DNA of 64,000 bases, from NCBI GenBank assembly GCA_028335825.1, contig JAIOKI010000016.1, positions 62,001-126,000 of the forward strand, given 5' to 3'. Shown piece after piece: positions 41,072 to 50,607 of this stretch. The notes beneath the pieces are model-generated. The model was not told the origin of the DNA. It worked only from the letters and a program-made list of their open reading frames with translations, and did no database searches. A program made the translations under genes and the position numbers. Within the stretch, counting starts at the first letter, position 1, and the number at the start of each line of letters is the position of its first letter. Origin of the DNA: Nosema muscidifuracis. Taxonomy: Eukaryota; Microsporidia; Nosematidae.

Positions 41072-42811
41072 ATGAATCTTATTATTATACTTATAGGATT
41101 ATGTACAGGTTCCTTGTATATAAATGATCCAGTATATCATGACATGCTTTTTATTTTAAAAACTTGTATTAACAAAGATTCCAAATATTTTGTAGATTTA
41201 GATCTAAAAAGACCATTCATTGATATAAAAGAAGATTTTTTAAATATATTAACAAAACACAATACTGATACTTTAAGTATCAAACAATCATTTCTTAATG
41301 GTGTATTAGACCAAGACATTAGTATTACACATGATATACAAGAATTTTGTAAAGAAAATTTTAGTCAAAGTGAAGATCTACTAATACCAGTAGATATTAA
41401 TGCAAAAATACCAGAATGGTTTAGTACCTTAGAAATTATACAAGAAAAAATGTGTAATAGAATATTCAACTTATGGAAAACATATTATAAAAAAATGAAT
41501 CATAATACAAAAACACAAAACTCGATGGTACCCTTAAAAGGGAATCTTTGTGTATTGGGTGGTAGATTTAATGAGATGTATTATTGGGACACTTATTGGA
41601 TAATTATAGGATTAATTAATTGTAATATGGTAAATGAAGCATTTGAGATAGTACAAACATTTGTGGAAATGATACAATCTATAGGATTTATTCCTAATGC
41701 TACTAGACTTTATTACTTAAATAGATCCCAACCACCTATGTTCACTCATATGTTGGATGTCTTATACAACTCGACTAATGATAGAATAATACTTAAGTAT
41801 ATACTTAATGAAGGACTAGAAGCAGCTGAAAAGGAATATAATTACTTTATGAAGTATAAGAGTTTGAACTACAAAGGAATGATTTTTAATGTTTACAAGG
41901 TTGATGCTAATACTCCACGTATTGAATCATATACAGAAGATTTAGTTACACAGTACTTGTCTAAAAACAAAAATAAAATTTACAGCAATATAGCTACTGG
42001 TGCTGAATCTGGATGGGATTTCTCGTCAAGGTGGTTTAAAGATGGTAAAACCCTTCATAAAATTAATATACTAAAAATTTTACCAGTTGATCTTAATGCT
42101 ATAATGATGAAAAATGAATGTATAATCAAAAAATTTTATGAAAAGAAACATGAGATCGATGCGAAATATTACGAAAAAATTGACAAATATGTTGACTTAA
42201 TATCAAAAAGGAGCAAAATTCTAGACAAATTATGGAATTGTAATGAAGAATCGTGGAACGATCTTAATTTAGAAACTGATAAATTTACCAATGATAAATT
42301 TTATTTCTCAAATATTTTTCCATTATTTTTTAACGACTATTCTAAAGAAATAATTTACAGGGTACTTAATAAGTATCATAAAGAATTATTTGGGTATAAA
42401 GGTGGTGCACCTATAAGTGGTGAAAGCTTAATATCAGGTCAGCAATGGGACTTTCCTAATGTATGGGCCCCTTGTATTCAGTTATTAGTAGAATATTTGA
42501 GTACAATAGATGAACATAAAATGGCTCTTCACGTATCAAAATCTTTTTATCTATCCGTTAGAGATGAGTATATAAATTCTGGATTGTTTTACGAAAAATA
42601 TAATTGTTGTGAAATTGGTAAGAAAGGAGATGGTGGGGAATATCCTGTACAGAATGGGTTTGGATGGACTAATGGAACTATTGTATATTTACTTAAGAAG
42701 TATGGGAAGAAACTTGAAGAAAAGTTTAATCACAATGAATCGTACGAGGAAATTAAAAAATACCTGAAGACTAAAATCGAATATTATGAAGATATTCATG
42801 TTAGTAATTAA
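41072..42811 (+). CDS. Secreted trehalase, glycoside hydrolase family 37
   Basis: Splits trehalose into two glucoses. In microsporidia trehalose loss is associated with spore germination. The 579 residues begin with a signal peptide (MNLIIILIGLCTGSLY). Both family signatures are present: GGRFNEMYYWDTYW (163-176) and QQWDFPNVWAP (458-468). Also present are ESGWDFSSRWF (312-322), whose D316 is the expected general acid, EKYN (508-511), whose E508 is the expected base, and GGEYPVQNGFGWTNG. All key residues look intact. TACCCCTTAAA precedes the ATG. The insert-free length fits fungal and insect GH37 enzymes. Secretion means action on extracellular, spore-compartment or host trehalose. Confidence 0.95.
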   Translation: MNLIIILIGLCTGSLYINDPVYHDMLFILKTCINKDSKYFVDLDLKRPFIDIKEDFLNILTKHNTDTLSIKQSFLNGVLDQDISITHDIQEFCKENFSQSEDLLIPVDINAKIPEWFSTLEIIQEKMCNRIFNLWKTYYKKMNHNTKTQNSMVPLKGNLCVLGGRFNEMYYWDTYWIIIGLINCNMVNEAFEIVQTFVEMIQSIGFIPNATRLYYLNRSQPPMFTHMLDVLYNSTNDRIILKYILNEGLEAAEKEYNYFMKYKSLNYKGMIFNVYKVDANTPRIESYTEDLVTQYLSKNKNKIYSNIATGAESGWDFSSRWFKDGKTLHKINILKILPVDLNAIMMKNECIIKKFYEKKHEIDAKYYEKIDKYVDLISKRSKILDKLWNCNEESWNDLNLETDKFTNDKFYFSNIFPLFFNDYSKEIIYRVLNKYHKELFGYKGGAPISGESLISGQQWDFPNVWAPCIQLLVEYLSTIDEHKMALHVSKSFYLSVRDEYINSGLFYEKYNCCEIGKKGDGGEYPVQNGFGWTNGTIVYLLKKYGKKLEEKFNHNESYEEIKKYLKTKIEYYEDIHVSN

Positions 42812-43019
42812 AAAATTAGAGATTAGAATAAGAGTTTAAAAAATAATTTTACATTCATTAGAGGTTTTAAAAAAATAAATTAATATCAAAAGAATAAAAC
42901 TGAAATTATGTATTTGAAAATTAATTTATATTATTTTTAATAATCATAAAAGATGATATAAAATTTTCTACATAAATGTATCCTCCCCTCATGTGGTGAT
43001 ATCATCTAAGAAATATAAA
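42812..43019. other. Short spacer with an unused start block
   Basis: TCCTCCCCTC followed by ATG at 42981 looks like the local gene-start signal, but the frame closes after two codons. It may be a chance match or the first exon of a gene I cannot follow. Confidence 0.3.
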
Positions 43020-43211
43020 TTAAAACAGTAGTATCCAATTATGAATACATCCACTTGTTAAATTATTGTTTAAAAATACATGAAAAAATTGATAATAAAT
43101 TTTAGTTGAGTTCTTAATTTCAGAAATAGTAGTGTCACAGGATTCACATAATAAGTTGATATTATTTAACAATAATATTTCTTGTCTTAAGTAATGATAC
43201 TGGTCCATCAA
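43020..43211 (-). CDS. Possible small protein of 62-63 residues
   Basis: A short open frame of mixed composition (YHYLRQEILLLNNINLLCESCDTTISEIK) with helix-like heptad spacing, in a gap where chance frames are poor in Q, C, S and E. It is the size of small kinetochore (Dad-type) or assembly subunits, but I cannot match a family. No CCC block precedes the ATG. Could equally be chance or a relic. Confidence 0.3.
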   Translation of the reverse strand: MMDQYHYLRQEILLLNNINLLCESCDTTISEIKNSTKIYYQFFHVFLNNNLTSGCIHNWILLF

Positions 43212-45041
43212 AAAAAATAATTATAATTTACTGGTGCAAAAAAATAGATAACAATACTTTAATCTTCTACACTGATTTTATTTTTTTAACAATACTTTAA
43301 TTAAATTAAAAATAAACTTTGATTAATTTGAAGTTTTTTATAGAGTTAAATGCTATCTGATAAATTGATATCTATTTATATAAATTTAGAAAATTAATCC
43401 ATAAAATAATAAAGCAAGATAAAATCAACAAAACTATAAAGAAAAAAGTATTTTTTAACTTCAAATCTCAAGGTCAAGAGATAACACCTAGTGTCTTAAG
43501 AATAAATATTAGTTTTTGTTTAATAGAACTGATTTTTATATTAATTTAATTTTGACGAGATCTTTTCCTTAAATACGTTATCTATGCGTGCTTGTTTAGT
43601 TGAATCTTTAAGTGAGATATTTTTAGATTTCTTCTTAGGACTTAATTCTCTTTACTTATTACTCTGATAAGGTTACCTACTTCTTTGCTTTTTTTTTCTT
43701 AAAAATGACTTCGGAATTTTTTGCGTCAAACTTATTACAATATATTGATTTGTATCCTCCTCTCTGTATCTACTTCATCGTGTTATAATAGCTTTATAAA
43801 CTTCCTTCTGTAGCTATCAATTTGTAAATATGACAATAATTGAAGTTACTACCTTATAAATCAATTTCTTTTTAATATAATTTACTTGAACATCAGTAGA
43901 AGTTTCTATATGTAGTTTAGCTTTTTATTTCAAATCCTTTATTTTCTTTTTATCCTTAATTATATAATATTAAATTTAATTTTAATTAATAGTCATGTAT
44001 TTAACTGTAACTATTAAAATGTGTTTAGAAACAGGAATATAATTATACCTCAATATATTCTTCAGAAATATCTTTTCTATATTAAAAACATCTATTACTT
44101 CTAACCATCTTTATAATTCTATCTCTTAATGGAATAAAACCAAATATTTATTTTGAAATGATAGACTATTTTTTCTGAAAAAGCCTTAAGATATCTTATT
44201 TGTATGAAATACCCAAAAATTTAAATATAGATGTACAAATAAAAAAAAGTTAACATTATGATTATTAAATTATTTACCAAGTACAAACAGAAAAATTGTT
44301 TAAAAACGTTTTTCACCGAAATTTAAAAGAATAAGAAGTAAAAAAAGTGAAGTTTTTATAAAAAATGCAATAAATAAATAAATAACTTTAATAATCTAAA
44401 ATACTCAAACATGATCAAAATCTTTCATTATCTTTATTTGGATAATAAAGTAAGAAATAAGTGTATAAGTAATATGTATATAATGGTAAATCTGGACTTG
44501 TTAGTTAAATTAAACATGTATTATAACGAATGTAACTAAAATTGGACTATTTAGTTTGAGAATATGCCTATAGTTAACTAAAAAAATTGTGTTCTGAATT
44601 ATATTTTTTAATTAATAAGTAGAATTAAGTCAGATGATCAATAAAAATTATCTATGGTAGTTTTACATAAAAGAAGAATATCTTGGTTATTTAATTAAAT
44701 ATGTATGATTTTATAAATATACATGAGAAATTTTGAAAATAGATCGTCTCATGTTTTTTTCTAAATCTATTAGAGAGATTTGTAAATGTGTTGGACTGTC
44801 ATAAAACTAATATAAAAATTTTAATTTTGATGAAATATAAGAATTGAATGTAAATATTTTTTTAAACAATTTATCTTAGTAAAATTTAAGAATGTTAATA
44901 TTTGTTTCAAAATTCTTTTGTAAATTAATTAAATGAATCTGAAAGTATGTTTGTATAAAATTAAAAATCACCAAGTAAAACTTGATTTTAAAAAAAATGA
45001 AGAGATAAAAATTTTTATAACAAAATATAATACTTATATTA
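43212..45041. other. AT-rich desert, traces of decayed sequence
   Basis: About 1.8 kb with no intact gene. The part 43560-43960 is less AT-rich and pyrimidine-biased on this strand, as if an old gene on the minus strand had decayed. I could not identify it. Nothing else was recognised. Confidence 0.35.
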
Positions 45042-45108
45042 GCACTTGCTGACTTAACTTCGGAGAATTTTCAGTTTTAGTGCATTAGAAAAGATATCAC
45101 TGTACTGA
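45042..45108 (-). pseudogene. Decayed 5S rRNA fragment
   Basis: The plus strand reads CTGACTTAACTTCGGAGA, which is the reverse complement of the 5S box-A region (TCTCCGAAGTTAAGCCAG) with one change. Recognisable but weaker matches continue on the right (CAGTTTTAGTG for GAGTTCCGGTG, then AGATAT) and left (TTAGCACTTG for CTAGGCTCTTA). The two ends of the 5S gene, including box C, are not recognisable. It lies 0.3 kb upstream of the TruA-type gene and is oriented opposite to the two intact copies. Confidence 0.7.
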
Positions 45109-45383
45109 AAATTAAATTTACAAGAAACAATTATGTATGTAATTTTAATCAGTAAGTAGTTAAAGAACAAATAAATTTGTTTTGAAAGAATATTACTATA
45201 TATTTAAATATTAGTATACATTTGTAAATTTTTTACAATTATGTAACTGATAAGAATATTAACTTTTATATAATAAGTAAAATTGAAAATATTTTTTCAA
45301 CTTTTGATTAAATTTTATTCTACAGTTTTTTTATAATTTTTGATTATATTACCAAAATACGTTAATAATAGTTTACCCCTATT

Positions 45384-46427
45384 ATGAAAATCAAAGCAGG
45401 CCTCTGTATCGGATATAATGGAACTGGATATAGTGGACTACAATTGAATGGAGATTTAAACACAATTGAAAAAGCAATTGCAGAATGCTTGTTCCAATGT
45501 AAAGCAATAAGTGAATGTAATGCCAAAGATCCTTCAAAAATTCATTTGAAATCATCATCGAGAACTGATAAAGGTGTTCATGCTGCATATAATCTAGTTT
45601 GTTGTAAAATAGAAACAGAAATTACAGAAAAATTATTTAAAGAATTAAAAGAAAAATTAGCAACAAAAAACATTTATTTGTACAAGATTCTTCGTTTAAC
45701 TAAGTCATTTTTACCAACAAAGATGGCATGCTCGAGAGTCTATGAATATATCATACCAACTTTCTTTTTACAAAGTAGCAATTTTGAATTGGAAATTAAA
45801 CAATTACAAGAGAAGGATCAGGAATGTGATAAATCAATAAAGAGAGAGTATAACGAGAATGATGTTAAAGAAATAATCAATTATAAATGTAATCTATCAG
45901 ATTTAGATACATTTAAAAATATCTTTACAAAATTTCTTGGGACTAAAAATTTTCATAATTTTACCACATTAAGTAATCCTAAAGGTAAAGAAAGGTTCAT
46001 AAAAAGTATCAATATTTCGGAACCATATATGGTTAATAATATTGAATACATAAGAATAGAAATGGAAGGTCAGAGTTTTTTATTGCATCAGATCAGAAAA
46101 ATGACTTATTTTTCCATTCTCTTATCTAGATATAAAAGAAATGATTACGAGAAAATATTTGAAAAAGCTTTTAGCAAGGATTATTTACATATACCAAAGG
46201 GTCCTGGCCAGTATTTATTATTGGATTGTCCAATATTTATGAGTATTCGTGACAAAGGAAAAATGACAGATAGTCTTGATATTGATTTGGATGAGAAGTT
46301 GAGATATAAAAATGATATTTTATATAACGTTATCTATGATAAATCAAATCTATATGCCTTTCTAGCTTGTCTAGATTCTTCTAGATATCATAATGATAAA
46401 TTAGAATATTTGAAAAATAATAAATAA
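45384..46427 (+). CDS. tRNA pseudouridine synthase, TruA/Pus1 family
   Basis: Converts uridines in tRNA (positions such as 27, 28, 34-39 depending on branch). The 347 residues show GYNGTGYSGLQ (about 10-20), the catalytic motif SSRTDKGVHA with D62, RVYEYIIP, and the C-terminal TruA block GTKNFHNFTT, IRIEMEGQSFLLHQIRKM (about 229-246). GYNGTGYSGLQ and an insertion before GTKNFHNF point to the Pus1 branch rather than Deg1/Pus3. TTTACCCCTATT precedes the ATG. The LINE's 3' flank begins within a few dozen bases of the stop codon, so its terminator region may be affected. Confidence 0.93.
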   Translation: MKIKAGLCIGYNGTGYSGLQLNGDLNTIEKAIAECLFQCKAISECNAKDPSKIHLKSSSRTDKGVHAAYNLVCCKIETEITEKLFKELKEKLATKNIYLYKILRLTKSFLPTKMACSRVYEYIIPTFFLQSSNFELEIKQLQEKDQECDKSIKREYNENDVKEIINYKCNLSDLDTFKNIFTKFLGTKNFHNFTTLSNPKGKERFIKSINISEPYMVNNIEYIRIEMEGQSFLLHQIRKMTYFSILLSRYKRNDYEKIFEKAFSKDYLHIPKGPGQYLLLDCPIFMSIRDKGKMTDSLDIDLDEKLRYKNDILYNVIYDKSNLYAFLACLDSSRYHNDKLEYLKNNK

Positions 46428-46439
46428 TTTATTTTTTTG

Positions 46440-46896
46440 TTTTGTAAACTGAATTATAAAAAAAAAAAAAAAATATTTATTGGAAAAATAAAATCAGTAT
46501 AGAAGAAAAACCACCCGGCCACCAAAATCTCCACTGAGAAAACAAACATCAATAAAAAAAAAAAATAAAATAATTTATTGAAACAAGAGAGAAAAGCCAC
46601 ACAGCAAGTAAAAACTTCTACATCCAATATTATGTGACACACACCAGCATACCATGAAGGCCTTGCTTGTAGGAAGATTGGGAACCCCTTAGGATTAGTT
46701 AAAATCCATCAGTCATAATGATTGAGACCTGCGTTCAGCAGGATTTTGGGTTATCGCCTGGTTCAATACACCATTTAAGAACACAACTCAGTTCAGCGGA
46801 ATGCTACGGCATAATATGCAGCTTTAAGCCAAACCCCTCCCAGGTCATAATTTGATTCTTTTGTTGCTAATAAATTAGCTACTTTTGTATCAGATT
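46440..46896 (-). other. LINE 3' untranslated region
   Basis: Non-coding, GC-richer than host DNA. It has compact hairpins, e.g. CCTGC/GCAGG at 46728-46742 with a five-base loop, candidates for recognition by the element's reverse transcriptase. In element orientation two stretches end in CAATAAA followed by long T runs (near 46550-46580 and 46455-46490), so the expected terminal A tail is not seen. Confidence 0.6.
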
Positions 46897-49800
46897 TTAC
46901 TCTGATGAGACATGAAGTCTACTCTTTTGTTGTACAATGATATATCTTTGTACTATCATTTTATCAAGAAATTCTACTCTTACAAGTAGAGCTTTTCTTC
47001 CTGTTGGTGAAACTTTAATGTCATTGATATTACCAATGATCATCTTAACTTGTTCTACTTTTGTCAGAGTTAAAGAATTTAACTCTGTAATTTTGTTCTC
47101 ATAAAGAGATCTTGTCTCAGATAAGGATGGACAATCTAACAGGAAATGTTCAAGATTTTCCTGTTCTCCCTCACATAGAAAGCAATGTTCTCTATAATAC
47201 TGAGGGATTCTAAGAGCATTAGCTAACGCAGAAGACCATCTAATTAAATTACATCTTATTTTAGTGTAATTCCTTATCTGTCTCTTATTTATTTGTGTTA
47301 GTATGTACTTGAGTTGAGACTCAAATATACCATACTGTGCTGCTAGTGAGGATGCTATGGTAGTATTATAGGATCTCCTACCTTTCAATACCTCTATTAT
47401 TCTTTGTTTGGCTACTTTGTAGTCAATACTTTCATAGTCGTGTCCGACATATCTTTTACACCACCGTCGAGTTCTTGAACTCCATGTAGTCTTTTTGGCT
47501 CTTGGAACTTGTTCTACAAATTCCGAGATTATAGTTTTGTTGTGTTTCCACTTCCTTAATGCTCTAAAGCGATTTAGAGCTGCTTGTATTTGAATCCTGT
47601 TAATACAGAACTCATCCATTATCCTATCTAATGGAACTATTTTTGTCCAGAATATCATCCGGACAGCTTTTCTGAGAATCCTACTGATTCTCCCTGATCT
47701 TGTACTAGACATTCCCCATAACTCACTACCGTACATGAGTGCAGGTACTAGTACATTCTTTATTAGTATTCCCTTGAACGGAATACATATACTCTTGTTA
47801 AGAAGCTTTGGTTTCAATGCTTCTAATGCTTTTTTGCCTCTAAAGGCTCCATCTTTTACAAGATGATCTTCGAGGGTGCTTTTTTTAATCAAAACACCCA
47901 AATACCTGTATTCTGTGACTTCACAGATCTTTCCAAAGTCAATATCTATAGAGATATCTTCTGACTCATAGCTTGTATTGGTATTCCATACGAGAATACC
48001 ACTTTTGTTACAGTTAACTTTCATTTGATTGTCAACTGCCCATTTACTGATTTGTTGAATTTTTAGTTCCAAATCATTTTTTGAATCACCAAAGACAACA
48101 ATGTCATCTGCAAACATCAGTCCTGGTATTGCTATTGTTGATCGAGGTACAATCACTTTTGTCATGTCATCAAAAATGTCATTAATAAACAGATTGAACA
48201 ACATTGGAGAACAAGGGCATCCTTGTCTCACACCTTTTCTGTAGCTATAGCCACTGCTTGTATCTCCACCTATGCGGATTCTCATTTGTGTGTTACCATA
48301 TATATCTTTCAATGTATTTATCAGATATTCTGGTATACAATACTTTTGTAGCTTATTAAATAATAGCTCATGGCTAACATTATCATAAGCTTTTTCAAAG
48401 TCTATGAAGCACAGATATGTCTTCAGACTTCGAAATTCTCTTCTTTTAACAACTTCTAATAAAGTTGCTACCTGGTTCATACATTCTTCTCCTGCTCTAA
48501 ATCCAGCCTGATAAGGAGAAAGAATGTTATTTGTATCGACAAACTGTGTAAGTCTATCATTGATTATTTTTAGGTATATTTTACTGATTGTATTAATCAG
48601 TGCAATACCTCTATAGTTGTTGATATCTGTTTCATCTCCCTTTTTATGGAGGCATACCATATCAGCAGCACTCCAATAAACAGGTGGGCTGGCACCTGTT
48701 ATAAATTTGTTGATCTCATCCACCAGGAATGAGGGCAGCTTTTTATCTACTAGACTAGGCCTAAGTAGTACCTTGTATAGCTCAGTTGGAATTTCATCCG
48801 GACCGGCTGCTTTGTTATTGCCACAATTATTTGTAGCTTTTATTAATTCCTCCATTATGACGTCATCGGGAGGCTCTTTTAAAGGACTTTTGTTGTATAT
48901 AGAGTCACTATCTACAGTTGATGTTGCTAATTTAGCATAAAATTTGTTAGCTATTTCTAGCTTCTTTTGTTGCTCATTGTGAGCTATGCCCTCCTCGTCT
49001 TGAAGACAAACATTGTCTAGTCTAACTGATGTGTTAGACATACCCTTTAGCCACTTCCAGAAATCTCTAGAGCGATTACTTTTATAGAGGTTTATGCCAT
49101 TAAAGGCCCAGAGATTAGCTCGTTCTCGCCGAACCTTCACTCTTGTTTCCTCAACTTCTTTTTTTAATGTCAAATACCTAAAAGCATTTACATCATTCCA
49201 TTGTTTTAGTACTTGCTTTGTGGCAAGTCTAAATCTTTTATACACATTAATGTGCTTCCATTTAATAGGTAATCCTTTTCTTACCTTAACTTTATCGTAC
49301 ACCTTTTCAGTTGTACATACTTCTTTTAAAACTCTTGGGAGTTCTTCTATTGTGAATAGTTTCCTATTCAAAAGCTGACTCAATTTCTCTTCAATAAGAG
49401 GATCTTGCATCTTCTTTCTGTTATATGTAAAAGATGTCTCTACTACTGGAGAAGGAAGAGTTATGTATCTTCTAAGTAGTAGATGATCTCCTACAGCCCA
49501 TCTTTGTGAGATAGTAACCTTCTCACTGTCTTGCTTTAAGACTCTAAAGATCGTATCAATACGTCTTTTTGAGACTTTACCATTACTCAGGATTCTAGTT
49601 CCTGATACTCTATTGTAGTTGATAAGAGGATTTAAACCTCCAGCAACAAGCTTTTGTTTGAGAGTTGAATCTTTACAATTCATATCTCCCATTACTATAA
49701 TCTCCTTGTAGCATCTTTTGTTCTTCTCAATATTAAGAAGGTTGATTAATTTTATGAGAGTTAATTGCTTAAGCTCTCTATCTTGTGGCACATAGACATT

Positions 49801-50607
49801 GATAACTAGTATCTTTGTCCATCCTGTACTTGTTTTGAATTCAACAACCGTTTGTAGGATGTTGTCATCATTACCTTTTTTAGAACATCTCACTGCTCCA
49901 CTTTTTCTTACCAAGGTCATTAAACCTGGTTTATTTTTACCTATGGCAGGTGTTTCCATTACCATATACTTTTCTAGTCTTCCAATAAAAGTGGATTTCT
50001 TCCATGTTTCTTGTAGACATAAAATTGATGGTTTCTCTACTTTCAAAAGGATCTCTAAGTCTTCCTTCTTCCCATAAAGATGATTTATATTAAGACTACA
50101 AAGTTTAACTTTGTCAAGAGTCTTTAATTTTTGTACCTGCTTAAACTTAGCTGGTTTTTCTTTTAACACATTAATGTTTAACTGCTTTAATGCATTAATA
50201 AAGTTGTCTTTTTGTACTTTCTTTACAGCAAAGAAAGTAAATGTTGTATCACGTCTGCGATGTCTTTTACTACCTACAATACAGTTATCTAAAACTGGAT
50301 TAACTCTTGTAAGTTTCTTTTGTAACTCTGGAATCTTAATATGGCTTGCCAAGGCCTTTACTAAGCAGAGCTTCTTTTGTAAGCTGTTAAGCTTGATCTT
50401 TTTTCTTAAATTAAACATTACATTATAATTTAAAGATTTTACTCCGAGGGATCTCGAATGACATTTACTTTTGATTTTAATAAGTTTGTAACTTAAATCA
50501 ATACAAATACTTTTGTTGCTTCTAAGAAGCTTAAATAAAGAAGTTTTTTGATTCCTTAGAGTGAATCGTAATAAATCAATATTTAGAATTTTATTTTCAG
50601 GGACCAT
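46897..50607 (-). CDS. LINE ORF2: endonuclease and reverse transcriptase
   Basis: The 1236-residue polyprotein has, in order: a basic N-terminal region; an apurinic-type endonuclease (about 168-385) with SLNINHL, CLQETW (E200), VYVPQ, the metal-binding MGDMN (306-310), RRIDTIF and VGDHLLL (D374/H375); a reverse transcriptase (about 595-900) with NNYRGIALI, motif A FIDFEKAYD (734-742), motif B RQGCPCSPMLFNLFIND and motif C MFADD (831-835); and a C-terminal zinc knuckle CFLCEGEQENLEHFLLDC (C-x2-C-x8-H-x4-C). No RNase H domain is obvious. All catalytic residues look present, so it may be competent. The start codon overlaps the end of ORF1 by 11 bases in another frame, suggesting coupled or re-initiated translation. 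Clade assignment is not attempted beyond 'APE-type LINE'. Confidence 0.93.
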   Translation of the reverse strand: MVPENKILNIDLLRFTLRNQKTSLFKLLRSNKSICIDLSYKLIKIKSKCHSRSLGVKSLNYNVMFNLRKKIKLNSLQKKLCLVKALASHIKIPELQKKLTRVNPVLDNCIVGSKRHRRRDTTFTFFAVKKVQKDNFINALKQLNINVLKEKPAKFKQVQKLKTLDKVKLCSLNINHLYGKKEDLEILLKVEKPSILCLQETWKKSTFIGRLEKYMVMETPAIGKNKPGLMTLVRKSGAVRCSKKGNDDNILQTVVEFKTSTGWTKILVINVYVPQDRELKQLTLIKLINLLNIEKNKRCYKEIIVMGDMNCKDSTLKQKLVAGGLNPLINYNRVSGTRILSNGKVSKRRIDTIFRVLKQDSEKVTISQRWAVGDHLLLRRYITLPSPVVETSFTYNRKKMQDPLIEEKLSQLLNRKLFTIEELPRVLKEVCTTEKVYDKVKVRKGLPIKWKHINVYKRFRLATKQVLKQWNDVNAFRYLTLKKEVEETRVKVRRERANLWAFNGINLYKSNRSRDFWKWLKGMSNTSVRLDNVCLQDEEGIAHNEQQKKLEIANKFYAKLATSTVDSDSIYNKSPLKEPPDDVIMEELIKATNNCGNNKAAGPDEIPTELYKVLLRPSLVDKKLPSFLVDEINKFITGASPPVYWSAADMVCLHKKGDETDINNYRGIALINTISKIYLKIINDRLTQFVDTNNILSPYQAGFRAGEECMNQVATLLEVVKRREFRSLKTYLCFIDFEKAYDNVSHELLFNKLQKYCIPEYLINTLKDIYGNTQMRIRIGGDTSSGYSYRKGVRQGCPCSPMLFNLFINDIFDDMTKVIVPRSTIAIPGLMFADDIVVFGDSKNDLELKIQQISKWAVDNQMKVNCNKSGILVWNTNTSYESEDISIDIDFGKICEVTEYRYLGVLIKKSTLEDHLVKDGAFRGKKALEALKPKLLNKSICIPFKGILIKNVLVPALMYGSELWGMSSTRSGRISRILRKAVRMIFWTKIVPLDRIMDEFCINRIQIQAALNRFRALRKWKHNKTIISEFVEQVPRAKKTTWSSRTRRWCKRYVGHDYESIDYKVAKQRIIEVLKGRRSYNTTIASSLAAQYGIFESQLKYILTQINKRQIRNYTKIRCNLIRWSSALANALRIPQYYREHCFLCEGEQENLEHFLLDCPSLSETRSLYENKITELNSLTLTKVEQVKMIIGNINDIKVSPTGRKALLVRVEFLDKMIVQRYIIVQQKSRLHVSSE

